Part shown: one piece after another, positions 17,685 through 23,911 of the stretch | How the letters are laid out: each line of letters starts with the position of its first letter | Position numbering within the stretch: the stretch's first letter is position 1 | From: Candidatus Woesearchaeota archaeon CG_4_10_14_0_2_um_filter_33_13 | GTDB taxonomy: Archaea; Nanobdellota; Nanobdellia; Woesearchaeales; GW2011-AR9 | Direction of reading: 5' to 3' | NCBI GenBank assembly: GCA_002792115.1 | Contig: PFNQ01000023.1 | Span: 1 to 39,980, forward strand | Length of the DNA: 39,980 bases | Notes under the pieces: generated by a model | The model's database searches: none | Told to the model about the DNA's origin: nothing | The model's input: the letters and a program-made list of their open reading frames with translations, nothing else | Program-made: the position numbers and the translations under genes

Positions 17685-17819
17685 TTATTCGCCAGAACAA
17701 CCAAGAGTGTGACTACCACAACCTTCATCATACTGTTCTAACTCCTCTAAAATTTCATCTAAGGGATTATTTTTTTTCTTCTTTTCGGAGCTAGGAGTTA
17801 GGTTTTTTTTAGAAATCAT
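17685..17819 (-). CDS. Small acidic/basic protein with C-terminal Cys-His-Cys motif (44 aa)
   Basis: This 44-codon frame starts at ATG 17819. It begins basic (MISKKNLTPS, then four Lys), continues as a short acidic helix (LDEILEELEQYDE), and ends with GCGSHTLGCSGE. The C..H....C ending suggests metal binding or a modification site. A TATA-like ATTTAAATAC stands about 28 bases before the ATG in the position used throughout this window for leaderless genes, which is the main support. No family is recognised. It lies in the otherwise empty gap between the methyltransferase and an exported protein. Confidence 0.5.
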   Translation of the reverse strand: MISKKNLTPSSEKKKKNNPLDEILEELEQYDEGCGSHTLGCSGE

Positions 17820-17927
17820 AATTAAAGGATATGGATTACGGTATTTAAATTAATTGAAGTTAGGATTTTTTTAAGTTAAAAATGCAACAACCAGAAATTA
17901 GAAAAAATAAAAATAAAAATAAAAAAA

Positions 17928-18398
17928 TTAGTGTTGGCAACCGCCAATTCCTTGACCCTTCCCAAAACCTTTATGCAAACCATCTTTACCTTGCATTTCA
18001 GGAAGTCCTAATTCTTCGGCAATTGCTCCTGCAGTTTCATAATCCCCAGAAACTTTAGCATTATGCATCTCTACAAAACGATCAAAGTTCTCTGCAGTGA
18101 TTACATTCGTAACTGGACGATCACCCATTGCTTCTAACCAGGCATCATACCCTTGCTGGATTGCTTGATCCATCTCTTCATGATGCTCAAACAATTGACC
18201 ACGTCCTTGCCGCATCTCCTGAAATCGTTCTTCAGTTAATTCTGAAGTCATTGCCTCTTTCCAAGATGCAAAGTCATTGTTATCTAATGCTGTTTTTACT
18301 GCAACATTTCCTCTAGCGAAAGGCATAGCAAATGCTCCGACAGCCAAGATACCAACAACCAACAACCCAACTAAACCCAAAATAGCTGTTTTTTTCAT
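17928..18398 (-). CDS. Exported small protein with Gly/His/Cys tail
   Basis: This 156-residue protein has a clear signal peptide (MKKTAILGLVGLLVVGILAV, cleavage likely after AFA). A helical domain follows with the repeat-like ALDNNDFASWKEAMTS and NFDRFVEMHNAKVSGDYETA. The tail, rich in Gly, His and Lys and ending GGCQH, could bind metal. Related small exported proteins are common in DPANN and CPR genomes, but I know of no assigned role. It has one of the best Shine-Dalgarno sequences in the window (see 18405-18416) and a TATA-like GTTTAAATATGC upstream, giving a short leader. Confidence 0.68.
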   Translation of the reverse strand: MKKTAILGLVGLLVVGILAVGAFAMPFARGNVAVKTALDNNDFASWKEAMTSELTEERFQEMRQGRGQLFEHHEEMDQAIQQGYDAWLEAMGDRPVTNVITAENFDRFVEMHNAKVSGDYETAGAIAEELGLPEMQGKDGLHKGFGKGQGIGGCQH

Positions 18399-18404
18399 TT
18401 TTAT

Positions 18405-18416
18405 GTTTCCTCCTTT
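18405..18416 (-). promoter_or_regulatory. Strong Shine-Dalgarno sequence
   Basis: On the minus strand AAAGGAGGAAAC ends six bases before the ATG at 18398. It fixes that start and contrasts with the leaderless starts of most neighbours, suggesting high translation. Confidence 0.7.
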
Positions 18417-18520
18417 GTTTTTTTAATGTGAAAGTCAGTAAGCATATTTAAACAGGAAGAAGTTAAAATGTACACTTTAAGTCCACATGTTTTATAAATA
18501 AATTAAACAGAATTATAGTT

Positions 18521-19165
18521 ATGCCACCACTAATTTTCAATCCAACACTTTTTATTGCAGAATCATTTTTTACTTTAATCACAATAATATTGTGCTTGAT
18601 CATATTTCTTAAAACAAAAGAAAGTTATGACCTTACAAAGCATCAAGGAATAAAATTGTTTCGCAATGCTTTTGTTTTCTTTGGGTTATCATATTTGTTA
18701 AGATTCATATTTATGATTTCTCGAACCTTTATGGACAATGGATATTACTGGAGAGAGATTATGCCTTATTTTATTCTAGTGTTAGGATATTTAAGCACAA
18801 CGGCAATATTCTACTTGCTATTTAGCATAATTAGAAAGAAGTTTAACCAAAAAAGCTTAGTGTTAATTGGTCATATCATTGCAGTATTAATCTCTTTGTT
18901 AGCGTTCGCAATGATGTCACATTTAATCTTGTTATATATCCAATCTTTACTTTTAATTCTGGTAATAATTATTAGTTTTATCATCCATCAGAAGAAGTCA
19001 TTAATAAAAACAATATGTGTATTAATTTTAATATTTTGGTTAATCAATCTGTGGGTAATTGCGCCAGGGTGGTTACTTCCAGTAGAAGTTAAGATATTAT
19101 TTCAGATAATTTCAATAATACTATTTGTATGGATCTATTACAAGATTTCTAAATGGTTAAAATGA
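18521..19165 (+). CDS. Integral membrane protein of unknown function
   Basis: This 214-residue protein is almost entirely hydrophobic, with about six or seven transmembrane helices. A short loop between helices 1 and 2 carries KTKESYDLTKHQGIKLFRNA, and the second and third helices contain FGLSYLLRFIFMISRT. The gene is followed by a winged-helix gene whose ATG overlaps its TGA stop (ATGA at 19162-19165), so the two are translationally coupled. The pairing suggests a membrane sensor working with its own DNA-binding partner, but this is inference. A TATA box GTTTTATAAATAA lies about 28 bases before the ATG. Confidence 0.7.
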   Translation: MPPLIFNPTLFIAESFFTLITIILCLIIFLKTKESYDLTKHQGIKLFRNAFVFFGLSYLLRFIFMISRTFMDNGYYWREIMPYFILVLGYLSTTAIFYLLFSIIRKKFNQKSLVLIGHIIAVLISLLAFAMMSHLILLYIQSLLLILVIIISFIIHQKKSLIKTICVLILIFWLINLWVIAPGWLLPVEVKILFQIISIILFVWIYYKISKWLK

Positions 19166-19437
19166 ATAAAAAAAGAGATCGATTAGAAGTAATTTATGAT
19201 ATACTCAAAACTATTAGTGAAAATCATAACTCCATCAAACCAACTCCATTACTAAGATATTCTAACCTTTCCTCAAATAGTTTTGCAGAGTATTTCAGAG
19301 ATTTAAAGTCGAAATCGCTGATTAAAGAAATTGTTGATCAGAAAGGAAGCAAGTACATTACGTTAACAGATAAAGGTTTTAAGTATCTAGCAAAATATCA
19401 ACTGATAAAAGGATTCATCAATGAATTTGAATTGTAA
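19162..19437 (+). CDS. Winged helix-turn-helix DNA-binding protein
   Basis: This protein of 91 residues has an archaeal winged-helix layout (HTH_45-like). RLEVIYDILKTISENHN is helix 1, TPLLRYSNLSSNSFAEYFRDLKSKSLI contains the recognition helix, and KYITLTDKGFKYLAKY is the wing and last helix. The ATG at 19162 overlaps the stop of the upstream membrane gene (ATGA), which favours it over the ATG at 19153 nine bases earlier. Its likely role is a small transcription regulator tied to the membrane protein. Confidence 0.75.
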   Translation: MNKKRDRLEVIYDILKTISENHNSIKPTPLLRYSNLSSNSFAEYFRDLKSKSLIKEIVDQKGSKYITLTDKGFKYLAKYQLIKGFINEFEL

Positions 19438-19441
19438 CTGC

Positions 19442-20413
19442 TTACTTTATGTTAGTTGTTTCAGTGACAACATATCTTACCAAAGCAGTATTTCTCATCT
19501 TATACTTCTCAATAATCCCAATCATCTCTTCTTCTGATGCACTAGTTACAACTATCATTTGACAATCCTTAGGAGAGGATCTAATTTGAGGAGGAATCCC
19601 CCGACAACATAAGGAATCTCTAATTGCATTTCTTAGACTATAGATATTTCTGTTACACCCTTTAACCTCAACATTAAGATTGTATCTTCTTTGACTAATA
19701 ATTTCGTCTGATAACTTTACGGTTGCTTCCATTACTCTATCAACAATGTATTGCAGAAATCGTAATTCTGGGTAAGAATAATTCTCAAAAGGACTAGTTG
19801 TACCATCATTCCTTTCCTTAAAGCCACGATGGGCATCTTCAATATGATTTAGATACGTAGCCCTATCAGTGCTTCTGATTATGGCTGGAGGAACGCCATA
19901 ATGATGAAGAAGTAAATTTTGAAGTAAGCGAGATGTTCGTCCATTACCATCACTTAATGGATGAATTATTCCCATGTACAAATGCAATTGTGCTGCTTGA
20001 ACAATCGGATCTTCATGACGTTCTTCTAATGAGAACAATAATTGTCCTAAATCCCTTGATATTTTCATAGGATTAGTAAAACAAACATGTGATCCATCCC
20101 TATCTTTAGTAAAGCCCATCGAAGTTCTAAATGTTCCATGGTTTTTAGGTTCTACTATATGAGCTAATTTTAATATTAAATCAATATTTACATGGTCTTG
20201 AAAATATTCTACCCCATATTCCCATGCTTCTTTAAGGCGCTTAAGTGTTTTTGTATGATCCGCATCTGGTTCCAGCTGATTAGAATGTACAAGAGCATCT
20301 TGATTTAATGCTCCCAATACTCTTTTGTTTAACTCATCAGAATATAAAAAATGCCTTTTAGCTGCTGCTAATATTGAATGAATTTGTATAACAGATTGAT
20401 CTAACTGAGCCAT
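19442..20413 (-). CDS. Fic-domain protein (putative AMPylase)
   Basis: This 323-residue protein has a complete Fic motif HPLSDGNGRTSR at residues 151-162, containing the catalytic His, the acidic metal ligand and the phosphate-binding Arg. An upstream SNQLE (44-48) fits the (S/T)xxxE core of the inhibitory helix of Fic proteins, but the following G/N is replaced by Pro. That N-terminal placement makes it class II-like. The enzyme would transfer AMP, or another nucleotide moiety, onto a protein hydroxyl. The C-terminal 110 residues are not a recognised domain and could select the target. The start is supported by a TTTATAAAT TATA box about 25 bases upstream. It is adjacent to the PRTase/SLOG cassette but oriented away from it. 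Confidence 0.85.
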   Translation of the reverse strand: MAQLDQSVIQIHSILAAAKRHFLYSDELNKRVLGALNQDALVHSNQLEPDADHTKTLKRLKEAWEYGVEYFQDHVNIDLILKLAHIVEPKNHGTFRTSMGFTKDRDGSHVCFTNPMKISRDLGQLLFSLEERHEDPIVQAAQLHLYMGIIHPLSDGNGRTSRLLQNLLLHHYGVPPAIIRSTDRATYLNHIEDAHRGFKERNDGTTSPFENYSYPELRFLQYIVDRVMEATVKLSDEIISQRRYNLNVEVKGCNRNIYSLRNAIRDSLCCRGIPPQIRSSPKDCQMIVVTSASEEEMIGIIEKYKMRNTALVRYVVTETTNIK

Positions 20414-20509
20414 ATATCTAATTTAGTGGACATATTTATAAATCTTTTTGTCATTAAGTAGTGAAAACAATTCTTGAGAGAGTTAAGAACATATTAAAAT
20501 TAAAAAATA

Positions 20510-20523
20510 AAGCGCCAGCACCC
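20510..20523 (+). repeat. 14-nt direct repeat, left copy
   Basis: AAGCGCCAGCACCC occurs here and again at 22450-22463. The two copies bracket the phosphoribosyltransferase and SLOG genes and their promoter. Confidence 0.7.
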
Positions 20524-20625
20524 TGGTAAAGGGCTCAATTAAAGGCCATGACACATTTTTGTATTTCTCTTCTGTTAATTTTTTATTGATTTAAAAATCA
20601 GACCTAACTCAATACCCAATAACTA

Positions 20626-20655
20626 CATAGTGGTAACAGCAGAAATATTTATAAA
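20626..20655 (+). promoter_or_regulatory. Operon promoter with 13-nt upstream element
   Basis: CATAGTGGTAACA (20626-20638) is followed nine bases later by the TATA box TTTATAAA (20648-20655), which begins 30 bases before the ATG at 20678. The same 13-mer, the same TATA box and exactly the same two spacings (22 and 30) occur before the gene at 28239. The 13-mer is likely a binding site for a shared regulator or activator. Confidence 0.7.
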
Positions 20656-20677
20656 GCTATTACAAAATTGATAACTT

Positions 20678-20899
20678 ATGAATATTGTAACAGCACTGAA
20701 ACAAGCATTATCTGGATCTAAACCAACCTATACCATTATTGAAGATGGTCAAAGAAAAGAAGCTATTGAAAAAAGTTTAAAAAAAGTAGCTGATGGAACC
20801 TTTTACCTTATCAAAGGAATGTTGACCCAGGATACATTGGTATTCGTGGTTTTGGGGACTGGTGTGGATTCGCAGAAGCTCAACATGATCCCGATATGA
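20678..20899 (+). CDS. Phosphoribosyltransferase, N-terminal part (5' side of a frameshift)
   Basis: This 73-codon frame encodes the natural N-terminus of the downstream phosphoribosyltransferase up to about residue 47 (ending FYLIKG). After that it runs into out-of-frame sequence. In the frame of the downstream ORF, bases 20818-20895 read NVDPGYIGIRGFGDWCGFAE followed by AQHDPD and the downstream Met, which is convincing protein sequence. A one-base loss near 20816-20822 therefore splits what should be a protein of about 299 residues (20678-21576). The leaderless start is fixed by the promoter 30 bases upstream. No slippery heptamer for programmed frameshifting is evident, so a mutation or an assembly error is likelier. 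Confidence 0.7.
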   Translation: MNIVTALKQALSGSKPTYTIIEDGQRKEAIEKSLKKVADGTFYLIKGMLTQDTLVFVVLGTGVDSQKLNMIPI

Positions 20900-21576
20900 T
20901 TAGAGCAGTAATTTACGCAGCATTTCAACCATTATATGATGCTATAACTGATGGTAATTTGCGGAATGCCCCCAGAGATAAGGCAGTAGGGGTATTAGAT
21001 GGAGTAATCACCTTAGGAACAAGTTTCTTGACCGGTTTTTATTCTGGTGAGCCGGATGTCAAAGCATTTAAGGAAGGGGTGGCGGTTTTAAAACCAGGAT
21101 TTGAAGAAATTAGTGGTGCTGAATATTATACTAAATTTAGAAACATTGGTGGTAATAGAGTTTATCCTAATGATATTGCTATTTTCTTAAGAAAGTTTTT
21201 AGAATCAACTTTAGATGGAGCTGGTTTGGCAGATTATGTTGTTGGTGCAGCTTGTGGCTCTAGTGAAATGGCTATGCCTTTAAGCGGTCTTTTAGGAGTT
21301 GACGTTGGGTTTATTCGTAAATCAAAGAGAAGGGGTGACAGTAGCCCAAGAGTTATTCCAGAACAAGAAGCAACAATTAAAAATGCTGTAAAAGGTAATA
21401 GAGTTGTATGTATTGAAGATTATGTATGCACTGCTCGATCATTGAGAGATGTTATGGCTAAGGTTGAAGATTATGGTGCTACTTCAGTAATTGGTGCTTC
21501 TGTAGCAAATTCACAAGAAGGGATTTGTTTAAGAGAGTTAGTAAACCAAAGAGGATTTCATACATTTAGGAGATAA
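20896..21576 (+). CDS. Phosphoribosyltransferase-like protein, main part (3' side of a frameshift)
   Basis: This 226-residue segment has a type I phosphoribosyltransferase PRPP loop, VVCIEDYVCTARSLRDVM, near residue 175 of this segment. The acidic pair (ED) precedes the T-A-R-S phosphate loop. Upstream it has DYVVGAACGSSEMAMPLSGLLG, as in orotate/purine PRTases. The expected reaction joins PRPP to a base or base-like acceptor; the acceptor cannot be told. The ATG at 20896 overlaps the TGA of the upstream frame, but it is probably internal to the original gene: codons before it remain open to 20794 and encode good protein. The LOG-like gene starts five bases after its stop, so both belong to one operon. 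Confidence 0.75.
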   Translation: MIRAVIYAAFQPLYDAITDGNLRNAPRDKAVGVLDGVITLGTSFLTGFYSGEPDVKAFKEGVAVLKPGFEEISGAEYYTKFRNIGGNRVYPNDIAIFLRKFLESTLDGAGLADYVVGAACGSSEMAMPLSGLLGVDVGFIRKSKRRGDSSPRVIPEQEATIKNAVKGNRVVCIEDYVCTARSLRDVMAKVEDYGATSVIGASVANSQEGICLRELVNQRGFHTFRR

Positions 21577-21581
21577 GTAAA

Positions 21582-22334
21582 ATGGATATTGAATTAATTA
21601 AAAAAATACGCCAAGAACACGGAACTCCTATTGTTGGAGTCATCGGAGCAACTAATCCGTCTGAAGAATATCACTCAGAGATGGGTATCAAAGTGGGTTA
21701 TGAACTGAGAAATTTTATTGGTTATAAAAATGGAAGCATCTTTACTGGAGGAGTAGAGGGGGTTGGAATTGATACTTACATTGGTGTAATGCGAAATTGT
21801 ATGGAACATAGTCGCTTAATTTCTACAGAAGGAGAACATTTAGGATTTGATGATCGTTTCTTTATATTGGTTCCTCAATCCGAGCAAGGAGTTATGCCTT
21901 CAATGAATTTTTTATCATCACAGATAAAAAGAACACCAACACAACAAGTTGCTTATATACCTCCGGGAGAATATTTAGGATTAGGAAGTTTATCTTCTAA
22001 GGGTCAATTAAATATTGTTAGAGCTGGTCAGCATATGGGAGAACGAAGAGAGTATGTTGCGGGTGTAGCTGATGCATTAATTGTTGTTAACGGTGGTTTG
22101 GGAACATTAGATGAAGCAATAAATGCAGCTATTTTAGATGTTCCTTTAATTGCATTAAGCAATTCTGGCGGTGCTGCTACAACCGTTGCTACTATCAAAG
22201 AAGGAGCTGTTTCGGCATCACTAAAAAGCAAATTGGGAAAGCATAGCTTGAACATAGATCAGATTAATCCAGATAAAATTTATGTCTGTGAAGATGCAAG
22301 TGAACTTTTGTCTATACTAGACAAATTATTTTAA
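21582..22334 (+). CDS. LOG/SLOG-family protein (putative nucleotide phosphoribohydrolase)
   Basis: This 250-residue protein has a Rossmann-like SLOG fold. VGVIGATNPSEEYHSEMGIKV opens it, GSIFTGGVEGVGID is the first Gly-rich loop, and MGERREYVAGVADALIVVNGG followed by LGTLDEA matches the LOG signature MxxRKxxM...ADAFIALPGGxGTxxE. The Arg and the Glu needed for catalysis in LOG enzymes are kept; the Pro of PGG is Asn. LOG enzymes split nucleoside 5'-monophosphates into base and ribose 5-phosphate. The middle insert (residues ~85-140, with QSEQGVMPSMNFLSSQIKRT) is unusual for stand-alone LOG. It lies five bases behind the PRTase gene and shares its promoter. Confidence 0.75.
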   Translation: MDIELIKKIRQEHGTPIVGVIGATNPSEEYHSEMGIKVGYELRNFIGYKNGSIFTGGVEGVGIDTYIGVMRNCMEHSRLISTEGEHLGFDDRFFILVPQSEQGVMPSMNFLSSQIKRTPTQQVAYIPPGEYLGLGSLSSKGQLNIVRAGQHMGERREYVAGVADALIVVNGGLGTLDEAINAAILDVPLIALSNSGGAATTVATIKEGAVSASLKSKLGKHSLNIDQINPDKIYVCEDASELLSILDKLF

Positions 22335-22449
22335 TTCTCTGTAAGTTATATTTAACGATTAATTTTAGAATTTTTGTTTACAATAACTCATTATTAGGGT
22401 AATAAATTTTGACGCAAATCCGGAATGGAGGAAATGCGCCAAAATAGTT

Positions 22450-22463
22450 AAGCGCCAGCACCC
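22450..22463 (+). repeat. 14-nt direct repeat, right copy
   Basis: This is the second copy of AAGCGCCAGCACCC, 1.94 kb from the first at 20510-20523 and in the same orientation. Confidence 0.7.
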
Positions 22464-22696
22464 GGACTTTCACCAATTGTCACGATTATTTTCTAGTGAC
22501 TAAGCGAACGTAGTGAGCGCATGTCGCTTCGTCTTTCAGATGACGTGACATCTGTTTTGAACCGGGAATCCCAGAGGGATCGGTTCGCTCGATTTTTAAG
22601 ACCAATTGTGTGGGTTGAGTGAAACGAATGCCCACTATTTTTGATCAAACTCTTAACTTGTTTAAAAGTTTGTTCGAGACCGACGCAATACCGGAT

Positions 22697-22711
22697 TATG
22701 CGATGCTGGCA
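22697..22711 (+). repeat. 15-nt direct repeat, first copy
   Basis: TATGCGATGCTGGCA occurs here and at 22751-22765, 54 bases apart. Its reverse complement contains GCCAGCA, also the core of the 14-nt repeat. Confidence 0.6.
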
Positions 22712-22750
22712 TTTATGACACATCGCGACCAGAAAAAATCTTTTTCTGTG

Positions 22751-22765
22751 TATGCGATGCTGGCA
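22751..22765 (+). repeat. 15-nt direct repeat, second copy
   Basis: This is the second copy of TATGCGATGCTGGCA. It follows the 8-bp hairpin at 22730-22748 and is followed by an A-rich tail. Confidence 0.6.
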
Positions 22766-22818
22766 ATAAAAAAAGCATAGAAGCAATGAGTTTATAAAAA
22801 TAACTAAAAAAAATAAAA

Positions 22819-23250
22819 TTATCTCTTTTTCTTCTTTTCATTACTAAAGTTCATTTTCTTAACTTGGGTCTTAAAGCCAAATTGCTTTCCCAAGTACAAA
22901 ATTTTGTAAGAAGCAAAAACAAAAATCAAATATGCAATTATTAAAAGTATGTACTTTGGATAAACAAAATAACCATCCCATCTAAACAACATAATCAAAG
23001 TGTCCCACACAGAAAAAAGAAGAACAAAAATCAAAGAAAACAAAAAGTAGTTTGTGTAATCTCTTAATGATGTTCCAGGAGAAAGACTATACTTTGCCCT
23101 TAATGTCCAGATAATTGCTAAAATGCCGAAAGTAAGACTAATAAATCCAATAACCAAACCAACGTCAGGAACAAAAACAAATAAAGCAAAAAGGCCAAAT
23201 AACACAGAAATCAGTGCTGTTAAGATCTTACCTAAATCATTTACCATCAT
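22819..23250 (-). CDS. Four-helix membrane protein of unknown function
   Basis: This 143-residue protein has four hydrophobic helices: near residues 9-30, 32-50, 70-92 and 103-122. A short loop with RAKYSLSPGTSLRDYTNYF lies between helices 2 and 3, and the C-terminus is very basic, ending NEKKKKR. No family is recognised. Two adjacent ATGs (23250, 23247) are both possible. A longer frame to 23301 would overlap the neighbouring gene and lacks support, whereas a TTAATTTAAAAA tract lies about 20-25 bases before the chosen ATG. Confidence 0.6.
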   Translation of the reverse strand: MMVNDLGKILTALISVLFGLFALFVFVPDVGLVIGFISLTFGILAIIWTLRAKYSLSPGTSLRDYTNYFLFSLIFVLLFSVWDTLIMLFRWDGYFVYPKYILLIIAYLIFVFASYKILYLGKQFGFKTQVKKMNFSNEKKKKR

Positions 23251-23290
23251 AATCACCGCTTTTTTTAAATTAATATTCTTTAGTTCACAA

Positions 23291-23848
23291 CTAAAAGTCA
23301 ATAGTCAGATCACAAAAGGAATTAAGCTCATCAATCAACTCTTTATCTTTATCCCTTCTCAAACTAATAATAATTCCTTTTATCTTCCAAACCCTCATCT
23401 TGCCGGAAAGGAAGTGGATAAATTTGGCAACAACATTAATGTCATGGTATAAAGCCAGAGTACTTAAACTATCAAAAAACAAAAACTTATCTTTCTTAGG
23501 GATAGCCATGATTGCCTGATCCATCGCTAAAGACAAATCGCTAAGATTTTTAGGTCCTCCAATGAACAAACAATCATCCCGTTTCTTTACTTTCCCAGAA
23601 ACGGTTTCTGTAACGGAATCAATAAAAATTACTTTTGAAGTGTCAATCTTCTCTTTTTCAAAGATAGCTTTTATGTTTTCATAAGGTCGGTTCAAAGTTA
23701 CGTAAACTCCGGGCAAATTACTTTTTATCATCTCTTCAATAATTTTAATATTAGTTTTCTGATATTTTTTAGCATCAACAATTGCTAAGGCCACATAATC
23801 CTTCATAGTCTTTAACTGAGAAATCTTATCACCTTTTGCTTTAGCCAT
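23291..23848 (-). CDS. KaiC/RecA-like domain protein lacking the P-loop
   Basis: This 185-residue protein resembles the RecA/KaiC-like proteins abundant in archaea. Near the start of the core, NLPGVYVTLNRPYENI matches the strand in which KaiC-like proteins report on client domains. KDKFLFFDSLSTLALY is a clear Walker B-type strand, and KGIIISLRRDKD plus CDLTIDF match the end of the fold. No Walker A (GxxxxGKT/S) is present, so ATP hydrolysis is unlikely. It may serve as a regulatory or adaptor subunit. The start at 23848 has a TATA-like ATTTTTATACC about 24 bases upstream. Confidence 0.65.
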   Translation of the reverse strand: MAKAKGDKISQLKTMKDYVALAIVDAKKYQKTNIKIIEEMIKSNLPGVYVTLNRPYENIKAIFEKEKIDTSKVIFIDSVTETVSGKVKKRDDCLFIGGPKNLSDLSLAMDQAIMAIPKKDKFLFFDSLSTLALYHDINVVAKFIHFLSGKMRVWKIKGIIISLRRDKDKELIDELNSFCDLTIDF

Positions 23849-23911
23849 AAAAGGAGAGTAATTTTAGAGGTATAAAAATGTTTTGATTACAAGAATATAA
23901 GATTATTGAAT

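Larger units (their letters stand above)
20414..20677 (+). other. Intergenic region between Fic gene and PRTase cassette
   Basis: These 264 bases hold the Fic promoter on the left, the 14-nt repeat AAGCGCCAGCACCC at 20510-20523, and the promoter of the PRTase/SLOG operon on the right. CCAG...CTGG and CCC...GGG pairs directly around the repeat could form small hairpins (about 20514-20533). No ORF of note is present. Confidence 0.5.
22335..22818 (+). other. Hairpin-rich non-coding region, possible structured RNA
   Basis: This stretch of 484 bases has no credible gene but many inverted repeats. The hairpins are: 22407-22444 (TTTTG.CGC / GCG.CAAAA); 22479-22500 (GTCAC/GTGAC); 22502-22529 (AAGCGA/TCGCTT); 22537-22554 (CAGATG/CATCTG); 22559-22586 (GAACCG, 3-nt bulge, ATCCC, loop AGA, GGGAT, CGGTTC); 22610-22635 (GTGGGT/GCCCAC); 22700-22726 (GCGATG/CATCGC); and 22730-22748 (CAGAAAAA/TTTTTCTG). 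It also holds the right copy of the 14-nt repeat and a 15-nt direct repeat. Its GC content is higher than the flanks. I could not match it to RNase P, SRP or tRNA. Confidence 0.5.

Noticed and set aside
20810-20899. Programmed -1 frameshifting in the PRTase gene
   Set aside because: The bases near the shift (ATC AAA GGA ATG) contain no X-XXY-YYZ slippery heptamer and no clear downstream pseudoknot. Mutation or sequencing error is simpler.
22559-22590. tRNA-like GGTTCG motif in the gap
   Set aside because: The GGTTCG belongs to a bulged hairpin with GAACCG. No acceptor stem, D-arm or anticodon arm surrounds it.
22493-22786. 97-codon minus-strand ORF in the hairpin-rich gap
   Set aside because: The translation is low-complexity and Ser/His-rich, lies across several inverted repeats and lacks a promoter or ribosome-binding site. 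It is better explained as non-coding.
22335-22818. RNase P RNA or SRP RNA
   Set aside because: None of the conserved blocks that I know for archaeal RNase P or SRP RNA could be found, and the region is a string of separate small hairpins.
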